Positions 43,137 through 52,100 of a stretch of 64,000 nucleotides of DNA are shown here, in pieces. Location of the stretch: the NCBI GenBank assembly GCA_025612375.1, contig JAAXKN010000014.1:1-64000 (forward strand). The letters are read 5' to 3'. The stretch comes from Ignavibacteria bacterium. GTDB lineage: Bacteria; Bacteroidota; Ignavibacteria; Ignavibacteriales; SURF-24. Both the position numbers and the translations under genes were made by a program. Position 1 is the first letter of the stretch. The number at the start of each line of letters is the position of its first letter. The notes beneath the pieces were generated by a model. The model was given only the letters and a program-made list of their open reading frames with translations. It was not told where the DNA came from and did no database searches.

Positions 43137-43544
43137 TTACAGTTTTTCTTTTATGAAGTTAATTCCCTGCTGGAGCGTACTTTGCTGTGGCACATTGCCG
43201 TCGGGTGTCAGTTTGTCAACAACGTTCGGCAGTACTTCCTGCAGTTTTGATGCAACCGTGTCGGGCGACTGTCCCGTCTTTGTAGCCAGGTTCTGTATCC
43301 TTTCCTCTCCCATACCCTCTCTGATCTGTTCTTTGGATACAGGCTGGTTTTCACCTTTGCCTATCCACGATTGTATAGCACCTCCAAGTCCCTTCTGCTG
43401 GAACGACTGAATCATTCCCTGGATTCCGCCATGTTCATTATGCGTAAACATCTGCAGAAGAGCATTTGTTATGCCTGAATTCTGTCCGCCCAGGTTTCCC
43501 AGCATTCCGCCTGCCGCGCCTTTGATATCATCCATCAATCCCAT
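43137..43544 (-). CDS. YidB family (DUF937-type) protein
   Basis: About 135 residues. The start MGLMDDIKGAAGGMLGN, followed by GLGGAIQSWIGKGENQPVSK and the C-terminal PDTVASKLQEVLPNVVDKLTPDGNVP, matches the YidB family, small glycine-rich cytoplasmic proteins of unknown function. Of several close ATG codons the one after GGAGGAGATGAAT is chosen, as the spacing fits best; two upstream in-frame ATGs are possible. Single gene, convergent with the T9SS paralogue. Confidence 0.85.
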   Translation of the reverse strand: MGLMDDIKGAAGGMLGNLGGQNSGITNALLQMFTHNEHGGIQGMIQSFQQKGLGGAIQSWIGKGENQPVSKEQIREGMGEERIQNLATKTGQSPDTVASKLQEVLPNVVDKLTPDGNVPQQSTLQQGINFIKEKL

Positions 43545-43673
43545 ATTCATCTCCTCCATTTATTATTATAAAATCCTGCCCAAGGCAGAGTTATATTTAA
43601 ATACTCCATATTTTCAAGAAATTCAAGGTCAAACGCCTTCGGCGTCTCCGACGTCGTACATCAGACCCTCTTC

Positions 43674-43720
43674 CCGTCGGACCTTCTTCCCGTCGGACGT
43701 CGGACGTCGGACGTCGGACC
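43674..43720. repeat. Heptanucleotide tandem array (CGTCGGA), copy 1
   Basis: Four exact copies of the 7-mer CGTCGGA end in CC at 43691-43720, with two partial CCCGTCGGACC units just before. A 30-base block of this array is identical to 47931-47960. It lies in the gap between the YidB and DASS genes. Confidence 0.85.
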
Positions 43721-43817
43721 TCCCTTCACGTCGAACTTGTTTTTTACTTAAAGATTCCTATTTTTCGGTATTAAATCCGTTCCGTTACAGTTCATACCAC
43801 AATTCCGGAGCTGCCGT

Positions 43818-45383
43818 ATGGGGGAATCTCTTGAACTTAAAAGCCGTAAGATCGGCTTTGCACTTGGACTTGTACTGTTCGTGATAATAATGATTCTGCC
43901 CGTGCCCGGAGTATTTATACAGATGGCGGCAGACTCCCTTAAAATGAACGCCTCCTCTCCTCAGGTTATGGAAGCCGCCTTCGGCACCAAAACCGTCCTT
44001 GCCACACTCGCTATAATGATCTGCTGGTGGATAACCGAGGCACTCCCGATCCCCGTTACTGCACTTTTGCCGGGAGTAATATTCCCGCTTTTTCACGTAA
44101 CCGGGGTCTTCGGCGGAAAGATATATAATTTTGACGCTAAGAATACATTCATAAACTACGCCAACCCCGTTATATTCCTTTTCCTCGGGGGATTCCTTAT
44201 CGCCGCGGCGCTCCATAAGTGGAACCTCGACCGCCGCCTGACTTTATATATCCTCACGCGCGGCAACCTGGCAAATAAACCCAGACTCGTTGTCCTGGGC
44301 ATTATGTCTGTCTCTGCCTTTATTTCAATGTGGATATCAAATACTGCAACTGCCGCAATGTTCCTGCCTCTGGGACTCGGTATACTGGGACTCGTAGGAC
44401 TTGAAGCCGGAAGCTCAAATATGGGAAAAGCCCTCATGCTGGGCATTGCATATTCGGCATCAATCGGCGGAATCGGAACCGTTATCGGTACGCCCCCAAA
44501 CGGGATCTGCCTTTCTGTACTCTCGGCCTCCGGATATGCTAAGATTAGCTTTGTGGACTGGATGAAGTTCGGCGTCCCCTGCGTAATGATCATGACGCCT
44601 CTTGCATGGCTCATACTGATGAAAATATTTCCTCCCGAAATCAAAACAATTAAAGGAGGTAAAGAACTCCTGCTTAAGTTTAAGGCGGAACTGGGACCCG
44701 TTTCAAAAGAAGAAAAAATAATTGCAGGAGTCTTCCTCCTTGCAGTATTCCTCTGGATCTCAAGCCCCTTCTGGCCATATATACTTCCTTCCTGGCTTTC
44801 GGACAGGCTTTCATGGTTTGACGAATACGTAATAGCTCTCTTTGCGGCATTCCTCCTTTTTATTATTCCGTCCGACGTGAAAAAACACACTTTCATTCTC
44901 GACTGGAAGGATTCGCAGAGCGTGGAATGGGGAGTATTGCTTTTATTCGGAGGCGGCATTGCGCTTTCCGACGGCATGTTCAGAACGGGACTTGCCGGAT
45001 ACCTTGCGTCTTCATTTATATCCTTTGCCGGAATGCCTTCAACGCTTTTGATGCTGATATTTATGGTTGTAATGATAGATTTTCTTTCTGAAGTAACTTC
45101 AAACACCGCAGTTGCCTCAATGATGCTCCCCGTGGTAATCTCAATAGCCAGGAATATGGGTAACGACGTCGTGGCACTTGCAGTCGGCGCCGCACTTGCG
45201 GCATCCTTAGGCTTCATGCTTCCCGTTGCCACACCGCCCAATGCAATTGTGTACGGATCGGGCTACTTAAAAGTGCGTGACATGATAAAGGCGGGCTTCA
45301 TGCTCGACATCGCCGGCTGGCTTGCCGTCCTGGTAACTCTCTACGTCTTCGCCTACCAGATCTTCGGCGTAATAAGACTTTAA
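43818..45383 (+). CDS. DASS (SLC13) family sodium/anion symporter
   Basis: 521 residues and about 11-12 membrane helices in two inverted halves. Each half has an SNT motif: MWISNTATAAMFLPLG and EVTSNTAVASMMLPVV, typical of the divalent anion:sodium symporters. MICWWITEALPIPVTALLPG and ATPPNAIVYGSGYLKVRDM are further family markers. Substrates are dicarboxylates, citrate, phosphate or sulfate; sequence alone cannot tell which. GGAG eight bases before the ATG fixes the start. A hairpin follows the stop codon. Confidence 0.92.
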   Translation: MGESLELKSRKIGFALGLVLFVIIMILPVPGVFIQMAADSLKMNASSPQVMEAAFGTKTVLATLAIMICWWITEALPIPVTALLPGVIFPLFHVTGVFGGKIYNFDAKNTFINYANPVIFLFLGGFLIAAALHKWNLDRRLTLYILTRGNLANKPRLVVLGIMSVSAFISMWISNTATAAMFLPLGLGILGLVGLEAGSSNMGKALMLGIAYSASIGGIGTVIGTPPNGICLSVLSASGYAKISFVDWMKFGVPCVMIMTPLAWLILMKIFPPEIKTIKGGKELLLKFKAELGPVSKEEKIIAGVFLLAVFLWISSPFWPYILPSWLSDRLSWFDEYVIALFAAFLLFIIPSDVKKHTFILDWKDSQSVEWGVLLLFGGGIALSDGMFRTGLAGYLASSFISFAGMPSTLLMLIFMVVMIDFLSEVTSNTAVASMMLPVVISIARNMGNDVVALAVGAALAASLGFMLPVATPPNAIVYGSGYLKVRDMIKAGFMLDIAGWLAVLVTLYVFAYQIFGVIRL

Positions 45384-45401
45384 TATTCTAAATTTTTGTG
45401 G

Positions 45402-45421
45402 GGGCGAGCGGCGGCTCGCCC
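45402..45421 (+). terminator. Hairpin after the DASS gene
   Basis: A perfect 8-bp stem GGGCGAGC / GCTCGCCC with a GGCG loop, 18 bases past the stop codon. Only ATTATTTG follows, so it is a weak intrinsic terminator or a small REP-type hairpin. Confidence 0.55.
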
Positions 45422-45516
45422 ATTATTTGATTATCGGCGTTATTCCCTGATGAACGGTACTCCCATTCCTCCCTCCCATGCGTCAAAATGACAGATAAAA
45501 ACCTTGGGGAATAATT

Positions 45517-47814
45517 ATGAAAAAAATTCAATATGCCGCCGTGGCACTGCTGTCTTTCTCCATGATCGCCCTCGAGCTTTCATGGACGCGCATTTTCTCG
45601 GCCGAATTCTTCTATACCTTCGCTTTCCTTATTCTTTCACTCGCAATAATGGGACTTGGACTAGGGGGACTTACACTCCGCCTCTTCCCTAAATTAAATG
45701 AAAAGGATAACCTGGGAATGCTCCTCTCCCTCTCAGCCTTAATGGCTCTTGCAGGACCTCCGCTGGTATTCCTTCTTAACCTCGACTTTACGCGGCTTTT
45801 CTCAAGCCCCCTGATGCTCCTGAAACTGCTTGCAACAGTTCTTCTTTTAAGCTCGTCATTTTTAATAGGCGGCATCGCGCTTTCCAAACTCTTCAGGAAT
45901 AACTATTCCGATATGCCCAGGCTTTATATGACTGACCTTATAGGCGCGGCCATGGGAGTGGTGCTTTCAATTACCCTTATGAACTGGTACGGCACTCCCG
46001 TAACAACGTTCCTTATTCCGCTTCCCCTTATTATTGCCTCTTTCCTTTATAGCCGCAGATGGATGAAACTCCTCCCGGCTTTCCTTGCTCTGGCAATGAT
46101 TATACTCTCTGTAAATTCCGAAAAGATGCTGGACGCCAAAGGAACGGACAAATATAAGGGCGCTATTATCTATAAGCACTGGGATGCCATGTCGAAGATA
46201 AAAGCTTTTCAGTACGATAAAGACCTGATCGGAATGAATATTGATAACGCCGCGTACACATTCACAACAAGATTTGACGGCAACTGGAACCGCCCCGACT
46301 CCATGAAGTTCCAGTTTGCGCTTGACGTAAGCTACCTCATAAACAGATTTGACCACTGCCGCTTTGTTTCACTGGGTTCAGGCGGGGGAGTGGACGTCCT
46401 TCAGGCGCTTCAGGCCGGGGCCACAGAAATCCACGCCGTTGAGGTCAACCCCGAGATCAATTACCTCATGAAAGACGGCGGGCTTGCAAAATTCTCGGGC
46501 TACATTTACAGGGACCCCAGAGTAAAAGTTGTTACCGAGGACGCCAGGACGTACATCAGGCGCTTCCATAACAAATTCGACCTCATTTATTCTTTCAGCT
46601 CAAACACTTTTGCGGCGCTTACTTCGGGCGCATTCGCTCTAGCTGAAAATTACCTTTTTACAACCGATGCATTTAAGGACTACTGGAACGCCATGTCTGA
46701 AGACGGCTTTATGATGATGGACCACCAGTTCTACATCCCTCGACTTACGGGTGAACTCATGGAAGCCTTAAAAGAAATGAAAGTTGAAAATCCTGAGCGC
46801 CACTTCGCGGTCTACGACGTTCCTAAAATGAAGCGCATGATGATGCTGATTTCAAAGCAGCCCCTTACGCCTGAAATAATTGACCTTGCATTCGGCCGCA
46901 CAAAACCCGAAATGGAAAACTTCAGGGTCGTAATGCACCCGGCTGCGGATTCCTTAAAAGGAAACCTGATAGACGTAATTGTAAACAAGGGGTGGAAAGA
47001 GGCTTCACAGAAAGCGGGGATTGACATATCCCCATGCACCGATAACCGTCCCTTTACAGCCCAGTTGGGCCTCTGGCGCAATTTCTCACTGTCCAAACTG
47101 GATAAGATTACGCCCTACGACTTCAAAGGTTTCCCATTGTCAAAACTGATGATCGTAATAATAATTGCCGTAATATTATTAATTATTATTCCACTTAACT
47201 GCGTTCCGTATTTTACAAAAGGACCCAGGCTGAGGCCCTATCCGTGGCTGTACTTCTTCTCAATCGGCATGGCGTTTATGATACTGGAAGTAATACTGAT
47301 GCAGCAGTACACAATGTATATAGGCCCGTCTTCCTACAGCGTAGTAACGATATTACTAACCCTGCTGTTGATGTCTGGAATAGGAAGCCGATTTGCAGAA
47401 AAAATTCAGGCAAAAACCGCGTTTACCGGAATTATTGTGTGGATCGTGCTTGACATAATTTTATTCAGCAGGATGTTTTATCTGATGGGTGACTTTTCAA
47501 TGTTTGCAAGGATAGTTATTTCATCAGTAATGATTGCCCCATTGGGATTTTTCATGGGCATCCCGTTCCCGAAGGGAACCCTAAGGGTAAAAGAGCTCAT
47601 AGACTGGGGTTTTGCCATAAACGGTGCCGCATCCGTATTAGGTTCAGCTCTCATAATACTAATAGCCATATCCTGCGGCTTCACCGTTTCACTCATCATA
47701 GCAGGACTTTTATATCTCGCAGCCTACTATCTCATCTCCACCCCCAAAGCCTGGGCGCAGGAAGAACAAAAAGATGAGCTAAAGGCAGTTCTAAAAGCAG
47801 AAGAAATATATTGA
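45517..47814 (+). CDS. Membrane-embedded spermidine synthase-like protein
   Basis: 765 residues. An N-terminal membrane half (about 1-210, six or seven helices) leads into a Rossmann methyltransferase/aminopropyltransferase-like domain (about 275-480) with FVSLGSGGGVDVLQAL, HAVEVNPEINYLM and VVTEDARTYIRRFHNKFDLI, then a second membrane block (about 545-745). Spermidine synthase relatives fused to membrane helices are widespread in bacteria, and their substrate is unproven. The PEXXT-type acid of true spermidine synthases is not evident (FSSNTFAAL replaces it), so polyamine production is uncertain. It is a single gene, ended by a strong hairpin. Confidence 0.82.
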   Translation: MKKIQYAAVALLSFSMIALELSWTRIFSAEFFYTFAFLILSLAIMGLGLGGLTLRLFPKLNEKDNLGMLLSLSALMALAGPPLVFLLNLDFTRLFSSPLMLLKLLATVLLLSSSFLIGGIALSKLFRNNYSDMPRLYMTDLIGAAMGVVLSITLMNWYGTPVTTFLIPLPLIIASFLYSRRWMKLLPAFLALAMIILSVNSEKMLDAKGTDKYKGAIIYKHWDAMSKIKAFQYDKDLIGMNIDNAAYTFTTRFDGNWNRPDSMKFQFALDVSYLINRFDHCRFVSLGSGGGVDVLQALQAGATEIHAVEVNPEINYLMKDGGLAKFSGYIYRDPRVKVVTEDARTYIRRFHNKFDLIYSFSSNTFAALTSGAFALAENYLFTTDAFKDYWNAMSEDGFMMMDHQFYIPRLTGELMEALKEMKVENPERHFAVYDVPKMKRMMMLISKQPLTPEIIDLAFGRTKPEMENFRVVMHPAADSLKGNLIDVIVNKGWKEASQKAGIDISPCTDNRPFTAQLGLWRNFSLSKLDKITPYDFKGFPLSKLMIVIIIAVILLIIIPLNCVPYFTKGPRLRPYPWLYFFSIGMAFMILEVILMQQYTMYIGPSSYSVVTILLTLLLMSGIGSRFAEKIQAKTAFTGIIVWIVLDIILFSRMFYLMGDFSMFARIVISSVMIAPLGFFMGIPFPKGTLRVKELIDWGFAINGAASVLGSALIILIAISCGFTVSLIIAGLLYLAAYYLISTPKAWAQEEQKDELKAVLKAEEIY

Positions 47815-47827
47815 ACTCGAACACCGC

Positions 47828-47849
47828 GGGCAGGGACCGCTCCCTGCCC
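47828..47849 (+). terminator. Hairpin after the spermidine-synthase-like gene
   Basis: A perfect 9-bp stem GGGCAGGGA / TCCCTGCCC with a CCGC loop, 14 bases after the stop codon; no T-run, so moderate confidence as terminator. Confidence 0.55.
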
Positions 47850-47930
47850 CAAAGCAGAATATTAACAGAGCATTTAGCATAACGCAATTGCAGAATCCCG
47901 GATGGATGACTTGTCTTTAATGGCTCTTTC

Positions 47931-48006
47931 CGTCGGACGTCGGACGTCGGACGTCGGACCTTTTCCTCATGTCGGACCTTTTCCTCATGTCGGACCTTTT
48001 CCTCAT
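47931..48006. repeat. Tandem arrays: CGTCGGA 7-mer and an 18-mer, copy 2
   Basis: Four CGTCGGA units (47931-47960, identical to the block at 43691) pass into exact tandem copies of an 18-mer, TTTTCCTCATGTCGGACC (47961-47978, 47979-47996), and a partial third copy. The third unit runs into the stop codon (TGA, 48003-48005) of the DUF6544 gene on the minus strand. Confidence 0.9.
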
Positions 48007-49118
48007 TTATTGAATCCCATCTCCGTCACTTCCACATTCAGCCACTTGTAATCGCCGTCTTTCAGCTTCCACGTTACACTGCTTTTGGCCGGAATCCTCA
48101 TTCCGCCGAATTCTTTGTATCCGTCCTTGTCTATCTCTATATACCACTTCTCAAGCGTGGAGCCTTCCTTGCGGAAGTAATAACGCATAGCTTCAAAACT
48201 TACCAGGTCACCATCTGAGTTAAACCTGTATACACCCGAGGCTTCAATACCCCCATAGGTCATCGTTGCCCTTGCACTTAATGAATCCACCTCTTCCCAC
48301 CTTAAATAACTGCTTAATGCAAACGCCGGGAACCAGGTGCCCTCTGCTAAAAACCTCAGCATCGCTCCCTGATCTATGTCCTTGCCCTTTACATCCACTA
48401 CCGGCACAAGCGACATCACTTTTATCATCATCTGCCCCCGGCCGTTATGATACATGTCGCGCCCCGTCATGTAAAGAAACGGATTTGCTTTTACGTCCAC
48501 TTTCCACAGGAAGGCCGGCCTGTCTACGGTAAAATACTGCTCGGCCTTAAATGCCCACCAGCTTCCTTCGGGACTTGTACGCATCTGCCCGGTCTGCTTT
48601 AAGCGCACGGTCTTAACCATGTCTTTACCTATCACGTTTGAACGCCTCAGCCACTTCTGCACTGCGGGAGGAAGCCCTGAAATGTCACTGTCTTTTATAA
48701 CTTCAGATTTAACGGGGCTCTGGGAGACAAATGACGGCAGTTCACTATTAACCATCCTGCTGAAGCTCCAGTCGCCGTAGCCTATTACGCACATTACAAG
48801 AATGATTACGTTTGCTATGGTGCCGAACTTTGCATCGTGCCAGTAGGTGATAATAAGTGCCTGTGAAACGATAAGCGCAACTGATGCGGGAATCCACCAC
48901 CAGCCCTGCTTCATAAGGTAAGAAATTGCAGCTGCGGCAAATAAAATGCATGTTAATAACCAGAGCAGCCCTGCTGCTTTAGCCATTGCTGCCGTCATGG
49001 GGAAAAGGGTTTTCCCCGTCAGCTCTTTGACCTCGGAAATCTTCCACTCTTTTAAGAAACCTAAAAGATGTATAAACCCATGTATAAATACTATAAAAGA
49101 AAAAATAAACTTCAGCAT
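48003..49118 (-). CDS. DUF6544 family membrane protein
   Basis: 371 residues. Four N-terminal membrane helices (about 3-20, 42-65, 72-92, 98-115) are followed by a long soluble domain (about 140-371) starting DISGLPPAVQKWLRRSNVIG, then TVRLKQTGQMRTSPEGSWWAF and YMTGRDMYHNGRGQMMIKVM; these are the marks of DUF6544 proteins, of unknown function. The soluble part resembles lipid-binding beta folds like LolA, which is inference only. The stop codon is inside the 18-mer repeat array, so the last residues could vary with repeat number in related strains. Confidence 0.82.
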   Translation of the reverse strand: MLKFIFSFIVFIHGFIHLLGFLKEWKISEVKELTGKTLFPMTAAMAKAAGLLWLLTCILFAAAAISYLMKQGWWWIPASVALIVSQALIITYWHDAKFGTIANVIILVMCVIGYGDWSFSRMVNSELPSFVSQSPVKSEVIKDSDISGLPPAVQKWLRRSNVIGKDMVKTVRLKQTGQMRTSPEGSWWAFKAEQYFTVDRPAFLWKVDVKANPFLYMTGRDMYHNGRGQMMIKVMSLVPVVDVKGKDIDQGAMLRFLAEGTWFPAFALSSYLRWEEVDSLSARATMTYGGIEASGVYRFNSDGDLVSFEAMRYYFRKEGSTLEKWYIEIDKDGYKEFGGMRIPAKSSVTWKLKDGDYKWLNVEVTEMGFNK

Positions 49119-49186
49119 TATATCCCCTCAAAAAAATTTTTTCAGGGATAAAACTCCGTATTTTTCCTCCTATAATCAAGCGTTCA

Positions 49187-52100
49187 TTACTTTATAAGAA
49201 GCATCTTTTTTGCCTCCCGGAACCGGACATTCCCGTCAGATCCCTTCGCCTCCATCGAATAGTAATAGACTCCTGAGGCAAAGGTGCTTCCGTCAAAACT
49301 CACCTCGTGATACCCCGCCTCGCTGAAGCTGTTTACTACATCTTTTACCAGGCGGCCTAACATGTCGTATACCTTTATATTCACAAACGCATCCTGCGGC
49401 AGCGAGTACTTTATAAGCGTCGCGGGATTAAAAGGATTCGGATAGTTCTGGAAAAGCGCGTACTCCTGCGGCATAAGCTTGCGGCTTTCTTCCTTAATAT
49501 AAGCGCTGCTGCCGATTAAAAGATCCATATCCATAAGCTTTGCGTATGAAGGCAGCGTCAAATCCGTTTCCTTCCTGAGGTCGTAAGCCTTGCTGAGCCT
49601 TTTATCTATAAGGCAGACCTCATACCCCTTGAAATTATCCGTTCCTTCCCACTTAAGCTTAAGCACCCGTTCCGTGTTATTCTTAACCCTCAGAGTAAAC
49701 TTCTGTCCTTCACCTACTTCACTCCTGAACTCTGTGAAAAGCTGCTTCCATCCGGTGGAAATATTGTTGTCTATAATGCGCATCCCCAGCTCCTCAAAGT
49801 CCCCCGGAGGCGCCATGGCATCCAGCGTGTCGTAGTCATCGGCAGAGTTTTTGTCGATCCCGGCTACCACGTGCGACTTTACCTCATCCTGGTCCATAAG
49901 GCTGAAGGAAATTGAGCTGTTATCATTAGAACCCTTCTCAGTAGAACCCTTCTTTGAAAGCAGCGCCATTGAAGCTGTGCCGCTTAAAACAGGCTTGTAT
50001 GCCAGCTTCAGCTCCTTAAGGTTCCGGCTGTTATAAAAGTAATACCCCTCATAAGGCGCCATAACCTGTGCGTCGCTGAAACCGCTCCCGCTCCAGCCCG
50101 ATATTTTCTCTGTTACGGAGTTTAACCCCTGGACATTTGACCAGAGTATCGGTATCTCAAAGGGATTGGTAATTATATTCCACCCCGCGTGATCCAGCTT
50201 TATGGAATATGTTCCTCCAGAAGAAAGCGCTACAGTCTTAACCTCTCCCGAAAGCTTAACCGGGTTTCTGCTCACAATCCAGAACCCTCTTCCCGGGGCG
50301 AAAGTAAAGACTGACGAGCCGTCGTACTCAACAAAATAGTCCGCGTCCTTGCCGTTGTCGTAATACATCGTCCAGTCCTTCTTTGCCTCTCCCTGCGCAT
50401 ACTGCGAAAGCTTTAGCGATGATGACTCGCCCGGAATGCCTATCATCCTGTAGCTCGATTTCTGTATGGGCGAGCTGAAGGCAAATACCACATCCGTCAG
50501 CGAAATTGCCTGCGCATACGTCCTGATCTTAAAGGCCTTATTAACAGTGTCTGTAGTAAGTGAGCTGTTATCCCTTATTCTCAGCATGCAGGAAGAAGAG
50601 CTGATATCGTTGGGCACATTCCATACGTAGCTGCCCTGTGAGGCCTGAATGTCCGAGGCAATCGTCTGCCAGTTCTGCCCGTTATCGGTCGAATACTCAA
50701 TGCTGATCCTGGAAACGTTGCTGCTCGTCCATGTAATGACATACTGGACGGACCCCACAATTTCTTCACCTCCCGTGGGACTCACCAGTTTCAGCTCGGG
50801 CTTCAGAGCTGTAAATGCCGCATCGCTGCCGTAGGCAATTCCGGCCAGGCTTATTGCTCTTACCCTGTAGTGATAGGTTGTGCCCGCAGTAAGCCCCGAC
50901 ACCTGTGCGCTCACCTCGGCATCTCCCGCGCCGTATAAAGGGCTTTCCTGTGCCTTGATAACCGTGCCGTAGCTTGTAGTTGTCCCGAACTCAAAGGAAA
51001 CCTGCGTGGGCAGGCTGCCCGCATTTACGGTGCCTCTTAAGTATGCAGAGCTGAGCGTAATGTCGGTTGCGCCTTTAGTTACAGCAGAGGGAGTGGAATA
51101 GACTAAAAAGCTGTTTGAAACCGCATTTAATGACGCGTTTGTTACATCGGTAATTCTTACCCTGTATTTTGAGGACACCTGCGAAGGAACCGTCCATTGG
51201 TAGCTCCTCTGTGAAGTGGCAACGGACGGGACTATCGTAATCCAGCTGCTGCCGTTATCGGTGGAGTACTCTATCTTTATGTTTGCTACGTTCTTGCTCC
51301 GCCAGGAAATGTTCTGCACTGTGCCCGTTAGCCACTGTTCGCTTCCTGTCGGCGAAGTAAGCGTAAGTGTAATGCCGTCTGTGGTAAATGTCTTGTCGTC
51401 GCCGTAAAAATTCCCAAGGCTGCTGTTGGCTCTGACCCTGAAGTGATAAATGTTCCCCTGCGAAAGCCCGTTTATCGAAGCGCTTACGTCTGTGGCCGAT
51501 GTTCCGCTTATGGTGTCCGGAGTTGCCGGTATGGTCAGTCCGTAGGCTGTTGAAGTCCCGTATTCAAAGATAACGGTTGAAATCACATTGCCGGGATTTA
51601 CAGAAGCATATAAGACAGCCGAGTTGAGCGTAATGTTTGAGGCGTCGCTTGTAATAACAGCGGGAAGCGCGTAGACAGAAAAAGCTTTTGACGTATAGCT
51701 TATGAGCGAATCCTGCGCATTGCTGATCCTTATTCTGTAAAGTGAGGAGAGTGTGTTCGGTACTATCCAGGGATACCTTCCTGTAATTGATGGTGTGCCG
51801 GGTGTAATGGTAATCCAGCTTTTCCCGTCGTCTGTCGAGTAATCAATTTTAAGGTCTTCCAGGTTTTTTACCGACCATGTAATGTACTGCAGCGACCCGG
51901 CTTTCCAGCTTTCTCCTCCTACGGGGGCTGAAATAGCAAGTTTTATGCTGTCGGTCGTAAATGTAATATCTTTCCCGTATGATGTACCCGCGGGGTTCTG
52001 CGCCGATACCCTGTAATGATAAGTCGTTGCAGGCAAAAGCCCCGTCAGTTCGGCCGATACATACACAAAGGATGTTCCTGAAACCGGGTTCTGCTGGGCA

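Noticed and set aside
43674-43720. Possible CRISPR array
   Set aside because: Units are 7 bases in direct tandem with no spacers and no cas genes; it is a simple sequence repeat.
44156-45241. 361-codon open frame antisense to the DASS gene
   Set aside because: Low-complexity Ser/Pro-rich translation, fully inside a clear transporter gene on the other strand.
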